64,000 nt of DNA from Brevundimonas sp. (GTDB lineage: Bacteria > Pseudomonadota > Alphaproteobacteria > Caulobacterales > Caulobacteraceae), in NCBI RefSeq assembly GCF_029945885.1, contig NZ_JAQSDK010000037.1, positions 1-64,000 on the forward strand. The letters are read 5' to 3'. Position 1 is the first letter of the stretch, and each line of letters opens with the position of its first letter. Under the pieces are notes generated by a model. That model was not told the DNA's origin. It ran no database searches and saw only the letters and a list, made by a program, of their open reading frames with translations. A program made the translations under genes and the position numbers. Of the stretch, positions 53,852-63,178 are shown one piece after another.

Positions 53852-56839
53852 TTACCAGCGATAGCGCAGACCGACCTGGAAGCTTCTGGTCGGCAGGTAC
53901 TGGGACCGGGGATCTCCGTACTCGGACGAACAGAGGCATTGCTCGAAGCCGTTGTAGTTCTTGAAATTCAACACATTGATCGCGTCGAAAATGAACTCGA
54001 CGGAGTCGCCGCCCCAGACCTGGAACTCCTTGGTCAGGCGCAGGTCCAGCTGACGGAAGGCCCAGGCGTCCTGGAAGATGAAGCTGTGCTTCTCGGGCCG
54101 ACCGCCGTTCCAGCAGACGTCCGGATTGCTCGCTCTCGGGCAGGCCCACTGATGGAAGGGAAGGCCCGACCCCAGGGTCAGCAGACCCGACAGACGGAAG
54201 TCCATCGGCAGACCGACGATGGCCGAGGCCACGATCCGGTGACGCTCATCCTGATTGGTCGGGAACTGGGGTGAAAGGCCGGGGCGGTTATAGTCGAAAT
54301 CGAAACCACCGATCCCGCCGTCGCGGCTGCCGTTCCGTTTGGCGTCGGACAGGGTGTAGGCGAATGACATACCCCAGTTGCTCACCGTATCGAACGGCTT
54401 GTCGACCGTCAGATACATGGCCTTGAACGTCTGCTCGGCGTCGTTATTGCCGAAGAAGATCAGGTTGCGGAACTCGGAATAGCCGACCGATCCCGGGGTC
54501 GGACCCGAGAACCGGTCACCCGTCTCCGACCCGGCGTTGGCGATATACCAGGCGAACAGGTTCGACGTCTTGCCGTAGGCGAGAGTCAGCGCCGTCTGGA
54601 ACGGTCCGTATTTCTGACGGACACCGAAGTTGAACTGATCGGTCCGCGGCGGCTCCATGTCATTGTTCAACAGGAACACCTCACCCTGGCCCGGCGTCGC
54701 CGCCAGCAGCGGGTCGAGACCCGCCGGTGTCAGATAGCTCGGATCCCAGGCCACGGTATTGACCCCGCCATGCACCCCGCCCGCCACGGAGAAAAAGATC
54801 TCCTTGTTGAACTGGAAGGGCTTGAAGCGCTCGTCGAAGGCGAAGTTGAAGCCGACCCGGTCGTAATAGCGGCCGGCACCACCGAAGATGACCGTCCGCT
54901 CGTCACCATAGACGTCATAGGAGAAGCCGATCCGCGGCTGGAAGGCCCCCGTGAAGGCGTCGCGCCCGTCGGTGATGTAGTCTGACGGGGTGAAATAGGA
55001 CGGGAAGTCGTAGCCCGGCAGGTTCTGGATGGCCGTGACCATGTCCCGGATGCTGTCCGGAGTCCGGTAGTCGTTGTTGACGGCGTTGTCCTCATAGTCC
55101 CAGCGCAGGCCGAGGTTGATTTCAAGCTTGTCGCTGATCTGCCAGTCGTCCTGGACGTACAGGCCGAGCACATTGTTGTCGACGTCGGCGGGCGGCACAT
55201 AGGCCCCCAGTTCGACCCGGACCGGGATGTCAATGCTGCCGTTGATTTCCGGGCGGGCGTCGACGTCGAAGATGAACTGCGGATTCCTGCCGAACTGCTT
55301 GTTCACATACATGTTCTGCATCGAATATTTCACACCCATCTTCAGGGTGTGAAGGCCGAACCAGTCGATGTCGCTGAAGGTCAGGTCGTCCTTGAACGTC
55401 CAGCTGCGCTGCCGGATATCCTGATTGTTGCTCTGCCCACCGGTGTTGAACACCGTGTCCTCGCGATTATAGACATTGTACTGGAAGCCCGGGGCCCCGC
55501 TGTCATCGCGGAAGATGACGTACGAACGCCCGTAGTCAGAGAAATTCAACGCCGTCGGATTGTAGTTGTACTCAAAATAATCGACCGAAATCTCATTCAG
55601 GAAACGGTCACCGTTGTACTGGTGCCGGATATTCAAAGAGCGGGTATCGGTATTGATCTGGTTGGCTCGCGAATAGGCATTCGTGCCGCCGAAATCGCGG
55701 ATGTCCGCCTCGTCGCGATAGGTCACGCTGACGTCCAGACGCTGGCGATCATCAATCGACCAGGACAGCTTGCCGAAGAACAGATCCTCCTCGAACGGAG
55801 CGGCGAAACTGCCGGTGTCGGCACCGAACAGGCCGGCATAGGCGGCACGATTCAGGACGACGGTATTGGACCGGGTCTCGTCCTTGCGCTCATAGGCTCC
55901 GAAGAAATGCAGCCGGTCCTCGATGATCGGACCGCCCACCGACAGGCCATATTGCACCCGCTTCAGATCCGCCTGGGGATCGCCACGATCCCGCGCGAAA
56001 CGGTCCTGCGAGATCCAGTCCTGGTTCTGGTAGGTGATGAAGGCGTCGCCGCTGAACTCATTGGTCCCCGAGCGGGTCACCGAGGTGATGATCGAGGACG
56101 AAGCCTGCTCGTATTCCGCCTTGAAATTCTGGCTGATGACCCGGAATTCCTGAATGCCCGCCTGGGGGAAGGGGTTGCCGCGACTGTCGTCCTGACCGGC
56201 CACGCCACCATCGATGATGGTTGATTTCTGGTTCTGGCCGTCGATGAAGACGTTGATCGCCGATGCGCCCTGACCACCGGCGGAAATGGTCCGCTCGGTC
56301 TCACCCTCGGTCACCCTGACGCCGGGTGCCAGGGCGGCGAAATTCAGGAAGTTCCGGCTGATCTGCGGGAGGTTGTTGATCTGCGCCTGGCTGACGTTGG
56401 TGGCGACCTCGGGCGTCCGCACCTCGAACACGCGGCGACCGGTGACGATCACATCCCCGATCTGCGTGCCTTCCGGCGCGTTTGCCGTGGTCATGATGCC
56501 GACGTCCAGATCGAGGGTTCCGACCTGGCCCAGGGCCAGGGTCACCGTGTCCGAAGTCGTCTGACCATCCGCTGTCGTGACATCGATCCGGTAGCTGCCC
56601 GGGCGCAGGCCGGAGAGGACATAGTTGCCGTCCGGACCGATGCGCCCGCGGGTCACATAGCCCGTGGAGACTTCCGTCGCCGAGACCGAGCCGCCGGCCT
56701 CGGCCTGCTGACCGTCATAGACGGTCCCGCGCAGGGTGGACGATGCCACCTGGGCCGAAGCCCCCCCGACGCAGGCTAGTGAAACGGCAACCGCGAGTGC
56801 GGACACCGCGCCGAGATATCGAGAATTGAGCCTAGACAT
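53852..56839 (-). CDS. TonB-dependent receptor (Oar-like, carboxypeptidase-regulatory N-terminal domain)
   Basis: 995 residues; ATG 56839 lies inside the end of the LacI gene (8-base overlap), with GGGGGAAG six bases upstream. Signal peptide MSRLNSRYLGAVSALAVAVSLACVGGASA. Residues 30-115 are a CarboxypepD_reg-like domain (LRGTVYDGQQAEAGGSVSATEVSTG); the plug (about 125-260) contains IGDVIVTGRRVF, NLPQISRNFLNFAALAPGVRV, INVFIDGQNQKS; the rest is a large outer-membrane barrel ending RSFQVGLRYRW. It imports a carbohydrate across the outer membrane using TonB energy; the oligosaccharide is likely the one handled by the following genes. Oar-like members can also serve other roles. Confidence 0.93.
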   Translation of the reverse strand: MSRLNSRYLGAVSALAVAVSLACVGGASAQVASSTLRGTVYDGQQAEAGGSVSATEVSTGYVTRGRIGPDGNYVLSGLRPGSYRIDVTTADGQTTSDTVTLALGQVGTLDLDVGIMTTANAPEGTQIGDVIVTGRRVFEVRTPEVATNVSQAQINNLPQISRNFLNFAALAPGVRVTEGETERTISAGGQGASAINVFIDGQNQKSTIIDGGVAGQDDSRGNPFPQAGIQEFRVISQNFKAEYEQASSSIITSVTRSGTNEFSGDAFITYQNQDWISQDRFARDRGDPQADLKRVQYGLSVGGPIIEDRLHFFGAYERKDETRSNTVVLNRAAYAGLFGADTGSFAAPFEEDLFFGKLSWSIDDRQRLDVSVTYRDEADIRDFGGTNAYSRANQINTDTRSLNIRHQYNGDRFLNEISVDYFEYNYNPTALNFSDYGRSYVIFRDDSGAPGFQYNVYNREDTVFNTGGQSNNQDIRQRSWTFKDDLTFSDIDWFGLHTLKMGVKYSMQNMYVNKQFGRNPQFIFDVDARPEINGSIDIPVRVELGAYVPPADVDNNVLGLYVQDDWQISDKLEINLGLRWDYEDNAVNNDYRTPDSIRDMVTAIQNLPGYDFPSYFTPSDYITDGRDAFTGAFQPRIGFSYDVYGDERTVIFGGAGRYYDRVGFNFAFDERFKPFQFNKEIFFSVAGGVHGGVNTVAWDPSYLTPAGLDPLLAATPGQGEVFLLNNDMEPPRTDQFNFGVRQKYGPFQTALTLAYGKTSNLFAWYIANAGSETGDRFSGPTPGSVGYSEFRNLIFFGNNDAEQTFKAMYLTVDKPFDTVSNWGMSFAYTLSDAKRNGSRDGGIGGFDFDYNRPGLSPQFPTNQDERHRIVASAIVGLPMDFRLSGLLTLGSGLPFHQWACPRASNPDVCWNGGRPEKHSFIFQDAWAFRQLDLRLTKEFQVWGGDSVEFIFDAINVLNFKNYNGFEQCLCSSEYGDPRSQYLPTRSFQVGLRYRW

Positions 56840-57917
56840 TATGGTCTTCCCCCTTGAAGGACGTCATGTCCGACACGACCGGAGCGGATGCTCCTGCGCG
56901 CGGCGTGATGGTTGGAATCGCCGGTTTGCTGGATGGGCGGACGACCAGTTCGGGTCGAACGACCTCGCAGGCGGTGTCGGCGACGTCCGAGCCTGCGGAT
57001 TCGATGATGCGAACGAGCCGCTCAAGAGCGTTGCGACCCATGTCGACGATGCGAATTCTGAGTGTGGTCAGGGCGGGGCGAACAAGCTCCGCGAGGGGCA
57101 CGTCATCGAACCCCACCATGGCGACGTCTTCCGGGCAGCGGACGCCCGCCTCCTGCAGGGCCAGCATGGCCCCGATCGCCATGATGTCGTTCGCGGCGAA
57201 CACCGCGTCCGGCCGTGACGCATGGCGCGCAAGGATCGCACCGACCCTGTGTCCCGAGGCCTGGGTAAAATCCCCCTCGACCACGATCGGCGTCAGCCCG
57301 CCCCGCGTCACCGCCTCAAGATAGCCGGCCAGGCGCGCCTCGGCCTCGATGTTTCCGGCAGGTCCGGCGACATGCGCGATCCGCCGGCGGCCCGTGGCCA
57401 GCAGATGTTCAACGGCGGCGACGGCTCCACCATGATTGTCGACGACCACCGACGGGCGACCGGCGTCTCGAGCCCCGCCATTCATCAGAAGGACCGGCAG
57501 ACGTCCGGCCAGGCTGGCCGTCAGCTTGGCCGCGTCGAGATGGGGCGAGAGAACGATGAGCCCATCGACCCGACCGCGCATGGACCGGATAGCAGCCGAG
57601 GCCTCGTCAGCGTCGTCGTGCGAGCTGGAGACGATCAGATGATAGCCATGCACCCGGGCCGCGACATCCATGCCGCGGATCAGTTCGGAAAAGAACTCGC
57701 CGTACAGGTCGGGCAGAATCACACCGACCGTCTGGGTGCGGCTGGTCGACAGACTGCGTGCGCCGCTGTGAGGGACGTATTCCAGCGCTGTCGTCGCCTC
57801 AAGCACCCGGGCCCGGGTGGCATCGGAAACCGGGTCCGCTCCGTTCAGAACGCGCGAAACCGAAGCCACGGACACGCCCGCGCGCTCGGCCACATCACGG
57901 ATCGTGGCGGCCTTCAC
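56832..57917 (-). CDS. LacI family transcriptional regulator
   Basis: 361 residues from GTG 57917 (GTG 57923 is an alternative; the frame continues upstream through the operator but that cannot be the real start). The LacI helix-turn-helix is ATIRDVAERAGVSVASVSRVLNG (3-25), with the hinge region YVPHSGARSLSTSRT. The periplasmic-binding-fold ligand domain follows: TVGVILPDLYGEFFSELIRGMDVAA, DGLIVLSP, VVVDNHGGAVAAVEHLLATG, AVFAANDIMAIGAMLALQEAG and VGFDDVPLAELVRPALTTL. It probably represses the sugar locus and is relieved by a sugar ligand. It is the first gene of the minus-strand run, and the receptor start overlaps its stop. Confidence 0.94.
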   Translation of the reverse strand: MKAATIRDVAERAGVSVASVSRVLNGADPVSDATRARVLEATTALEYVPHSGARSLSTSRTQTVGVILPDLYGEFFSELIRGMDVAARVHGYHLIVSSSHDDADEASAAIRSMRGRVDGLIVLSPHLDAAKLTASLAGRLPVLLMNGGARDAGRPSVVVDNHGGAVAAVEHLLATGRRRIAHVAGPAGNIEAEARLAGYLEAVTRGGLTPIVVEGDFTQASGHRVGAILARHASRPDAVFAANDIMAIGAMLALQEAGVRCPEDVAMVGFDDVPLAELVRPALTTLRIRIVDMGRNALERLVRIIESAGSDVADTACEVVRPELVVRPSSKPAIPTITPRAGASAPVVSDMTSFKGEDHNV

Positions 57918-58026
57918 GGACACAGGTCCGCGCAATGAAAAGCGTCGCCGGCTGGCGTCAATGTCATCCTCCCGAACAGTGAAGGCAGTGCCGGCCCCCT
58001 TGTCGGAGATCCGTCCACCAAAACCG

Positions 58027-58040
58027 TGTAACCGATTACA
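58027..58040. promoter_or_regulatory. LacI-type operator in the regulator/GH1 divergent gap
   Basis: TGTAACCGATTACA: outer TGTAA and TTACA are inverted repeats around the usual central CG. It lies in the 258-base gap between the LacI gene (start 57917) and the GH1 gene (start 58176), so one site could control both directions. It matches 12 of 14 positions with the site at 45012. No other such site was noticed in the gaps I checked. Confidence 0.8.
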
Positions 58041-58175
58041 TGACACACTAGCCACAGGCCCTGCAAGTGCCGTAGTTTCGCCACACGGAGGCGGGTCTTA
58101 CGTGATTTCCACCCTTCGTTGATCCGTTCCGCCACCGCCCAATGTCCGCCGCAGATTATGTTCGAGGCCCTCCAC

Positions 58176-59540
58176 ATGACCGCCAAGTATCAGTTTCCAG
58201 ACAACTTTCTGTGGGGCGCGGCCACAGCGGCCTATCAGATCGAGGGCTCATCCATGGCCGACGGAGCCGGGGCGTCCATCTGGGACCGATTCAGCCACAC
58301 ACCGGGCATGATGAAAGATGGCGACACCGGAGACGTCGCCTGCGACCACTACAATCGCTGGCGCGAAGACATCGAGGTGATGAAGCAGCTCAAGCTGCAG
58401 GCCTACCGGTTCAGTGTCTCGTGGAGCCGGGTCATGCCGGACGGTCGCGGGGCCGTGAACGCCAAGGGCCTCGACTTCTATGACCGTTTGGTCGACGGCC
58501 TGCTCGAGGCCGGAATCGAACCCCTGTGCACCCTCTACCACTGGGACCTGCCGGCCGCCCTGGATGACCGTGGTGGCTGGCTGAACCCCGACATCGCCGA
58601 CTGGTTCGCCGACTACGGCCAGGTGTTGTTCGACAAGCTGGACGGCCGGGTGAAGAAATGGGCGACGCTGAACGAGCCCTGGGTCGTGGTCGACGGCGGC
58701 TATCTGCACGGGGCCCTGGCACCGGGCCACAAGAGCGCCTTCGAGGCCGTGATCGCCTCGCACAATCTGTTGCGCAGCCACGGCGCGGCGGTGAAACGCT
58801 ACCGCGAGGTCGGCCAGCACGAGATCGGCCTGGTCGTGAATATCGAGCCGAAATACCCGTCCAGTGACCGCCCCGAGGACGAGGCCGCGCGGATGCGGGC
58901 CGACGCCCAGATGAACCGCCAGTACCTCGATCCCGTCTTCAAGAAACGCTACCCCGTCGAACTGGCCGAAGTCTTCGGCGAGGCCTGGAAGGAATGGCCG
59001 GCAGAGGATTTCGACCTGATCGCCCAGCCGATCGATTTCGTCGGACTCAACTGGTACACGCGCTCGGTTCCGAAGAACGACCCCGACGCCTGGCCGGTTC
59101 GCGCCACGCCAGTCAAACAGGTCCAGCACGCCCACACCGAAACCGGCTGGGAGGTCTATCCGCCGGCCCTGACCGATACCCTGGTGTGGATGAAGGACAC
59201 CTACGGCGACACACCGATCTACATCACCGAAAACGGCTCGGCCTGGTATGATCCGCCCCACGCCATCAACGGCCGCGTCCAGGATCCGCTACGGGCCGAT
59301 TATCTGCAAAATCACCTGAAGGCCGTGCATGACGCCATCGGCAAGGGTGTCGATGTCCGCGGCTATATGGCCTGGTCCCTGCTGGACAATCTGGAATGGT
59401 CGCTGGGGTATTCGAAGCGGTTCGGTATTACCCATGTGAATTTCCTGACCCAGGAACGCACGATCAAGGACTCCGGCCGGCTCTACGCCGAGATCATCGC
59501 CTCCAACGGCAGCATCCTGGACACCCTGCCCCGGCCCTGA
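58176..59540 (+). CDS. GH1 family beta-glucosidase
   Basis: 454 residues, standard GH1 length, from ATG 58176 (GAGG eight bases upstream; in-frame ATG 58158 has none). Substrate pocket QIEGS at 21, acid/base Glu167 in TLNEPW, nucleophile Glu352 in YITENG; RFSVSWSRVMPDG and LYHWDLPAAL are also typical. No signal peptide, so it acts in the cytoplasm, hydrolysing beta-glucosides to glucose after uptake. It diverges from the LacI gene across the operator and is the likely final step of the sugar pathway. Confidence 0.94.
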   Translation: MTAKYQFPDNFLWGAATAAYQIEGSSMADGAGASIWDRFSHTPGMMKDGDTGDVACDHYNRWREDIEVMKQLKLQAYRFSVSWSRVMPDGRGAVNAKGLDFYDRLVDGLLEAGIEPLCTLYHWDLPAALDDRGGWLNPDIADWFADYGQVLFDKLDGRVKKWATLNEPWVVVDGGYLHGALAPGHKSAFEAVIASHNLLRSHGAAVKRYREVGQHEIGLVVNIEPKYPSSDRPEDEAARMRADAQMNRQYLDPVFKKRYPVELAEVFGEAWKEWPAEDFDLIAQPIDFVGLNWYTRSVPKNDPDAWPVRATPVKQVQHAHTETGWEVYPPALTDTLVWMKDTYGDTPIYITENGSAWYDPPHAINGRVQDPLRADYLQNHLKAVHDAIGKGVDVRGYMAWSLLDNLEWSLGYSKRFGITHVNFLTQERTIKDSGRLYAEIIASNGSILDTLPRP

Positions 59541-59562
59541 CAGCCGGGGAGCCCGGCGCGGC

Positions 59563-60681
59563 CTACAGGTCGCGCCAGGCCCCGCCCGCCTGCCCGGACC
59601 AGGCGGTGGCGTGATAAACACCACGCGCGATGGCCCGGGCCAGGGTATCGGCGGCGACCGCCCCGATCCGGGCCACCTCCAGCTGGCGCATGGTGCCTTC
59701 GGGCAGGCCACGTTGCCCCGTCGACAGCACGAAGACGATGTCCCCGTCGAACGGCGAATGCGACGGGCGGATGGCCCGGCCCATCCCGTCCTGGGCCATG
59801 ATGGCGATACGCTGGCATTCGACCCGTGTCAGGGTCACATCGGTGGCGACGCAGGCGATGGTGGTGTTCTCACGCGGGCGGGCGGCCACCTTGGCCAGGC
59901 CCCAGTCCTCAGCCGCGGCCGCCAGACCCGACGCTCCCAGACCGCCGAACTCGTCACCGATCTCGTAGGGGGCGGCCCAGAATGTCTTGCCGCCCGGAGC
60001 CACAACCGAGCCCACGCTGTTGACGGCGACGATGGCCCCGACCGTGGCCCCGCCCGTCATCAGGGTCGAGGCCGATCCGGTTCCGCCCTTCAGCGCCCCG
60101 GCCGTCGCGCCATAGCCGGCCCCGGTCGTGCCGAGGGCGAATTCGCTCCCGGCAGCCTCCGCCGCGGCAACAGCCAGCGCCCGGTAGGGCGGTTCGGTGC
60201 CCCAGGCCTTGTCGCCGCCGTTGGCGAGATCATAGAGACAGGCCGACGGCACGATCGGCGACAACGGCACGCCCGGGGCGGCCCCCATGCCGAACCCCCG
60301 CCCCTGCGCCCCCAGCCAGGCCGTGACCCCGTCGGCCGCCGCCAGGCCATAGACCGAGCCCCCGGACAGGACGACAGCATCCAGCTGCTGCACCAGGTTT
60401 TCGGGCTTCAAGGCATCGGTCTCACGGCTGGCCGGTCCGCCGCCGCGAACGTCGACCGCCGCAGTCGCCGGCGTGTCGGCCAGGATCACGGTCACGCCGG
60501 TGCGAACGGTCGGGGATTGAGCCTGGCCGACCCTCAGCCCGGGGACGTCGGTGATCAGATTCCGGGGGCCGGTCCGACCGCCCCCGTCAACCGGCTGCAG
60601 CGGGCTTCGGGCCGAGGCCCCGCCGCCGGCGGCCAGACTACCGAGGAGGCCGATCGAGCCCAGAACGGTTCTGCGGTTCAT
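59563..60681 (-). CDS. P1/S58 family N-terminal nucleophile peptidase (DmpA/NylC-like)
   Basis: 372 residues from ATG 60681 (GTG 60684 is the alternative; GGAG eight bases upstream). A twin-arginine-like lead MNRRTVLGSIGLLGSLAAGGGASA suggests Tat export. Family features: ITDVPGLRVGQAQ, VSGGSVYGLAAADGV-like LSGGSVYGLAAADGV, GTTGAGYGATAGALKGGTGSAS, and RENTTIACVATDVTLTR, where the NylC-type self-cleavage point Asn-Thr gives the nucleophile near Thr273. The family are self-processing amidases of D-aminopeptidase, beta-peptide or 6-aminohexanoate-oligomer type. It follows the dipeptide ABC ATPase with a 1-base overlap, so it may process what that system imports. Confidence 0.9.
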   Translation of the reverse strand: MNRRTVLGSIGLLGSLAAGGGASARSPLQPVDGGGRTGPRNLITDVPGLRVGQAQSPTVRTGVTVILADTPATAAVDVRGGGPASRETDALKPENLVQQLDAVVLSGGSVYGLAAADGVTAWLGAQGRGFGMGAAPGVPLSPIVPSACLYDLANGGDKAWGTEPPYRALAVAAAEAAGSEFALGTTGAGYGATAGALKGGTGSASTLMTGGATVGAIVAVNSVGSVVAPGGKTFWAAPYEIGDEFGGLGASGLAAAAEDWGLAKVAARPRENTTIACVATDVTLTRVECQRIAIMAQDGMGRAIRPSHSPFDGDIVFVLSTGQRGLPEGTMRQLEVARIGAVAADTLARAIARGVYHATAWSGQAGGAWRDL

Positions 60682-62321
60682 CACAAGGTCTCCACGGTGG
60701 GCAGGACACCATCCTGCGAACGGTCGGGAGCCAGACTATCGCGCAACAGGCGCGGCGTCGCGGCCAGAAGCGCGCGGGTGCGGGCGTGGGCCGGATTGGC
60801 AAAGATGTCCGCGGTCGCGCCCGACTCGACGATGCGCCCATTCTCCATCACCAGAACCCGGTCGCTGATTGCACGCACCATGGCCATATCGTGGGTAGCA
60901 AACAGATAGGACAGGCCCAGTCGGTCGGACAGGTCAGCCAGGAGCGCCAGAATCTGCGCCCGGGTCGACACATCCAGGGCGGACACCGCCTCGTCCAGCA
61001 CCACAATCTCCGGACGGGTGATCAGGGCCCGCGCCAGCGCAATCCGCTGCCGCTGGCCACCGGAAAATTCATGCGGATGGCGATCCGCGTCGGGCGCGGC
61101 CAGCCCCACCTGTTCCAGCATCGCCTCAACGCGCCGGCGCCCTTCGCCCGCATCAGGCTGAACCTCCAGCAGGTGAAAATTCTCCGAGACCAGTTGTTCG
61201 ACCCGCCACCGGGGATCGAAACTGCCATAGGGGTCCTGAAACACCATCTGGATGTGGCGACGCAGCCGCTTCTGTTCGCTTCGGCGGGCTCCGGTGAATG
61301 GCTCGCCCATAACCCGGACGGAGCCGGACGTCGGCCGGTCCAGCGCCAGAACGGTCCGCAGCAGGGTCGACTTGCCACAGCCTGACCCGCCGACCAGACC
61401 GACGCTCTCGCCGGCCCGGACGATGAGGCTGACATCATCCACGGCCCGGGTCGGCGGCGCTCGGCGAAACAGGCGCATGCTTCCCGGATAGTCGCGCACG
61501 ATCCCGTCCACCTGCAGAACCGGCGGGCCCTCTCCCGCCCGAGCCTGTCGGCGCGGCAGATGAACGGCGTCCGCCAGAAGCCGTTGCGAGCGCGGATGGG
61601 CCATGCCGCTGGCGATCCGTCCGACCGGAGCCTGTTCGACGATCTCACAGGCGTCCATCACCGCGACCCGGTCCGCCGTATCGGCAACGACGGCCAGGTC
61701 ATGGCTGATCAGGATCAGCGCCATGCCGTCCTCACGGACCAGCCGTTTCAGAAGGTCCAGGATCCGGGACTGGGTCGTGACGTCCAGAGAGGTGCTCGGC
61801 TCGTCGGCGATCAGCAGTCTGGGGGTCAGGGCAATGGCGACAGCGATGGCGACCCTCTGGCGCTGTCCGCCCGACAGCTCATGGGGATACCGGGTAAGCG
61901 GAAAGCGGTCTTCGGGAAGGTCGACCCGTGCCAGGGTGCGACGGGCCACCTCCAGCGCCTCGCGCTGGCTGACGGCGGTATGGAGCCGCACCGTCTCGGC
62001 CACCTGGTCGCCGATGGTCATCAGCGGGTTCAGGGCCGTCATCGGCTCCTGAAAGACGATGCCGATATCCCGCCCCCGGATCGCCTGCATGGCGGTATCG
62101 TCCGTAAGCGGCAGAGGCTGACCCTTCAGATCGATCGAGCCGCTGACCGTAGCCCCCTCGGGCAACAGGCCCATGATCGCCAGGGCGGTCATCGACTTGC
62201 CACAGCCGGACACACCGACGAGGCCGAGAATTTCTCCCGGCTCGATGGTCAAGGACAGGGCGGTCAGGATCGGCTTCCCGTCGATCGCCACGTTGAGCCG
62301 GTCAATCGCCAGAACACTCAT
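60681..62321 (-). CDS. Dual ATP-binding protein of a dipeptide/oligopeptide ABC importer (DppD-DppF fusion type)
   Basis: 546 residues with two nucleotide-binding domains. The first has Walker [29 protein letters not shown] and LLIADEPSTSLDVTT; the second has GGSGCGKS, MVFQDPYGSFDPRW, FSGGQRQR and VVLDEAVSALDV. This YejF-like fusion replaces separate DppD and DppF subunits and powers uptake of short peptides. ATGA overlaps with the permease upstream place it in one operon: permease B (partial), permease C, dual ATPase, peptidase. Confidence 0.94.
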   Translation of the reverse strand: MSVLAIDRLNVAIDGKPILTALSLTIEPGEILGLVGVSGCGKSMTALAIMGLLPEGATVSGSIDLKGQPLPLTDDTAMQAIRGRDIGIVFQEPMTALNPLMTIGDQVAETVRLHTAVSQREALEVARRTLARVDLPEDRFPLTRYPHELSGGQRQRVAIAVAIALTPRLLIADEPSTSLDVTTQSRILDLLKRLVREDGMALILISHDLAVVADTADRVAVMDACEIVEQAPVGRIASGMAHPRSQRLLADAVHLPRRQARAGEGPPVLQVDGIVRDYPGSMRLFRRAPPTRAVDDVSLIVRAGESVGLVGGSGCGKSTLLRTVLALDRPTSGSVRVMGEPFTGARRSEQKRLRRHIQMVFQDPYGSFDPRWRVEQLVSENFHLLEVQPDAGEGRRRVEAMLEQVGLAAPDADRHPHEFSGGQRQRIALARALITRPEIVVLDEAVSALDVSTRAQILALLADLSDRLGLSYLFATHDMAMVRAISDRVLVMENGRIVESGATADIFANPAHARTRALLAATPRLLRDSLAPDRSQDGVLPTVETL

Positions 62322-63178
62322 TGCGAGCGCCCCTGCCGAAGGCGCGGATCCAGCCGCTCACCCAGACCGTCCCCGGCCAGGCTCAGGCCCAGGACGATGG
62401 TGACGACGGCCAGCCCCGGGAAGACGGCCAGCCAGGGCGCGAAACCGATCATCGTCTGCGCCTCGCTCAGCATCCGGCCCCAGCTGGGCATCGGCGGCTG
62501 GGCTCCCAGACCGACATAGGACAGGCCCGCCTCGGCCACGATACCAAGGGCGAACTGGATCGCGGCCTGGACCACCAGCAGGCTCAACAGATTGGGCAGG
62601 ATGTGCTGCATCGAGATCAGGGTCCGCGACTTGCCCGCCGTCTGTGCCGCCAGAACATAGTCCCGGGTCCACAGGCTAAGGGCGGCACCGCGGGTGACCC
62701 GGGCAAAGACCGGGATGTTGAAAATGCCGATGGCAATGATCGCATTGATCGCTCCCGGCCCCGACACCGCCGTGATCATCACCGCCACCAACAGGGCCGG
62801 AAAGGCGAAGATCAGGTCGTTGACCCGCATCACGGCCTCATCGATCAAACCGCGTCGTGCCGCTGACAGCAGACCCAGCGGGACACCGAAACCGGCCCCG
62901 ACGCCGACAGCCACCAGCGCCACCACCAGCGAGTTTCGGGACCCGGCCATGATCATCGACAGCACGTCGCGCCCGAAATGGTCGGTGCCCATCCAGTGCA
63001 CCGGCGACGGCGGCTGCAGCCGGTCGGCGATCCGGATGGCCTCCACGTCCCACGGCGTCCACACCAGCGAGATCAGGGCCACAGCCACGATCAGCCCGGT
63101 CAGAGCGAGACCGACCACCAGCGCGGGTGACAGCCGCGATGCCGTCCGCCCTGGCCGGGTCATCAGGGGCGGACTCAT
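62318..63178 (-). CDS. Peptide ABC transporter permease (DppC type)
   Basis: 286 residues from ATG 63178, the ATGA overlap with the DppB-like stop (the frame continues upstream but that is antisense to DppB). DppC/OppC pattern: short polar lead, HWMGTDHFGRDVLSMIMAGSRNSL, GLIDEAVMRVNDLIFAFPALLVAVMI, and the ATPase-contact segment LAAQTAGKSRTLISMQHILPNLLSLLVV. It ends AGDGLGERLDPRLRQ, a common DppC ending. Forms the channel with the DppB-like subunit. Confidence 0.93.
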   Translation of the reverse strand: MSPPLMTRPGRTASRLSPALVVGLALTGLIVAVALISLVWTPWDVEAIRIADRLQPPSPVHWMGTDHFGRDVLSMIMAGSRNSLVVALVAVGVGAGFGVPLGLLSAARRGLIDEAVMRVNDLIFAFPALLVAVMITAVSGPGAINAIIAIGIFNIPVFARVTRGAALSLWTRDYVLAAQTAGKSRTLISMQHILPNLLSLLVVQAAIQFALGIVAEAGLSYVGLGAQPPMPSWGRMLSEAQTMIGFAPWLAVFPGLAVVTIVLGLSLAGDGLGERLDPRLRQGRSQ

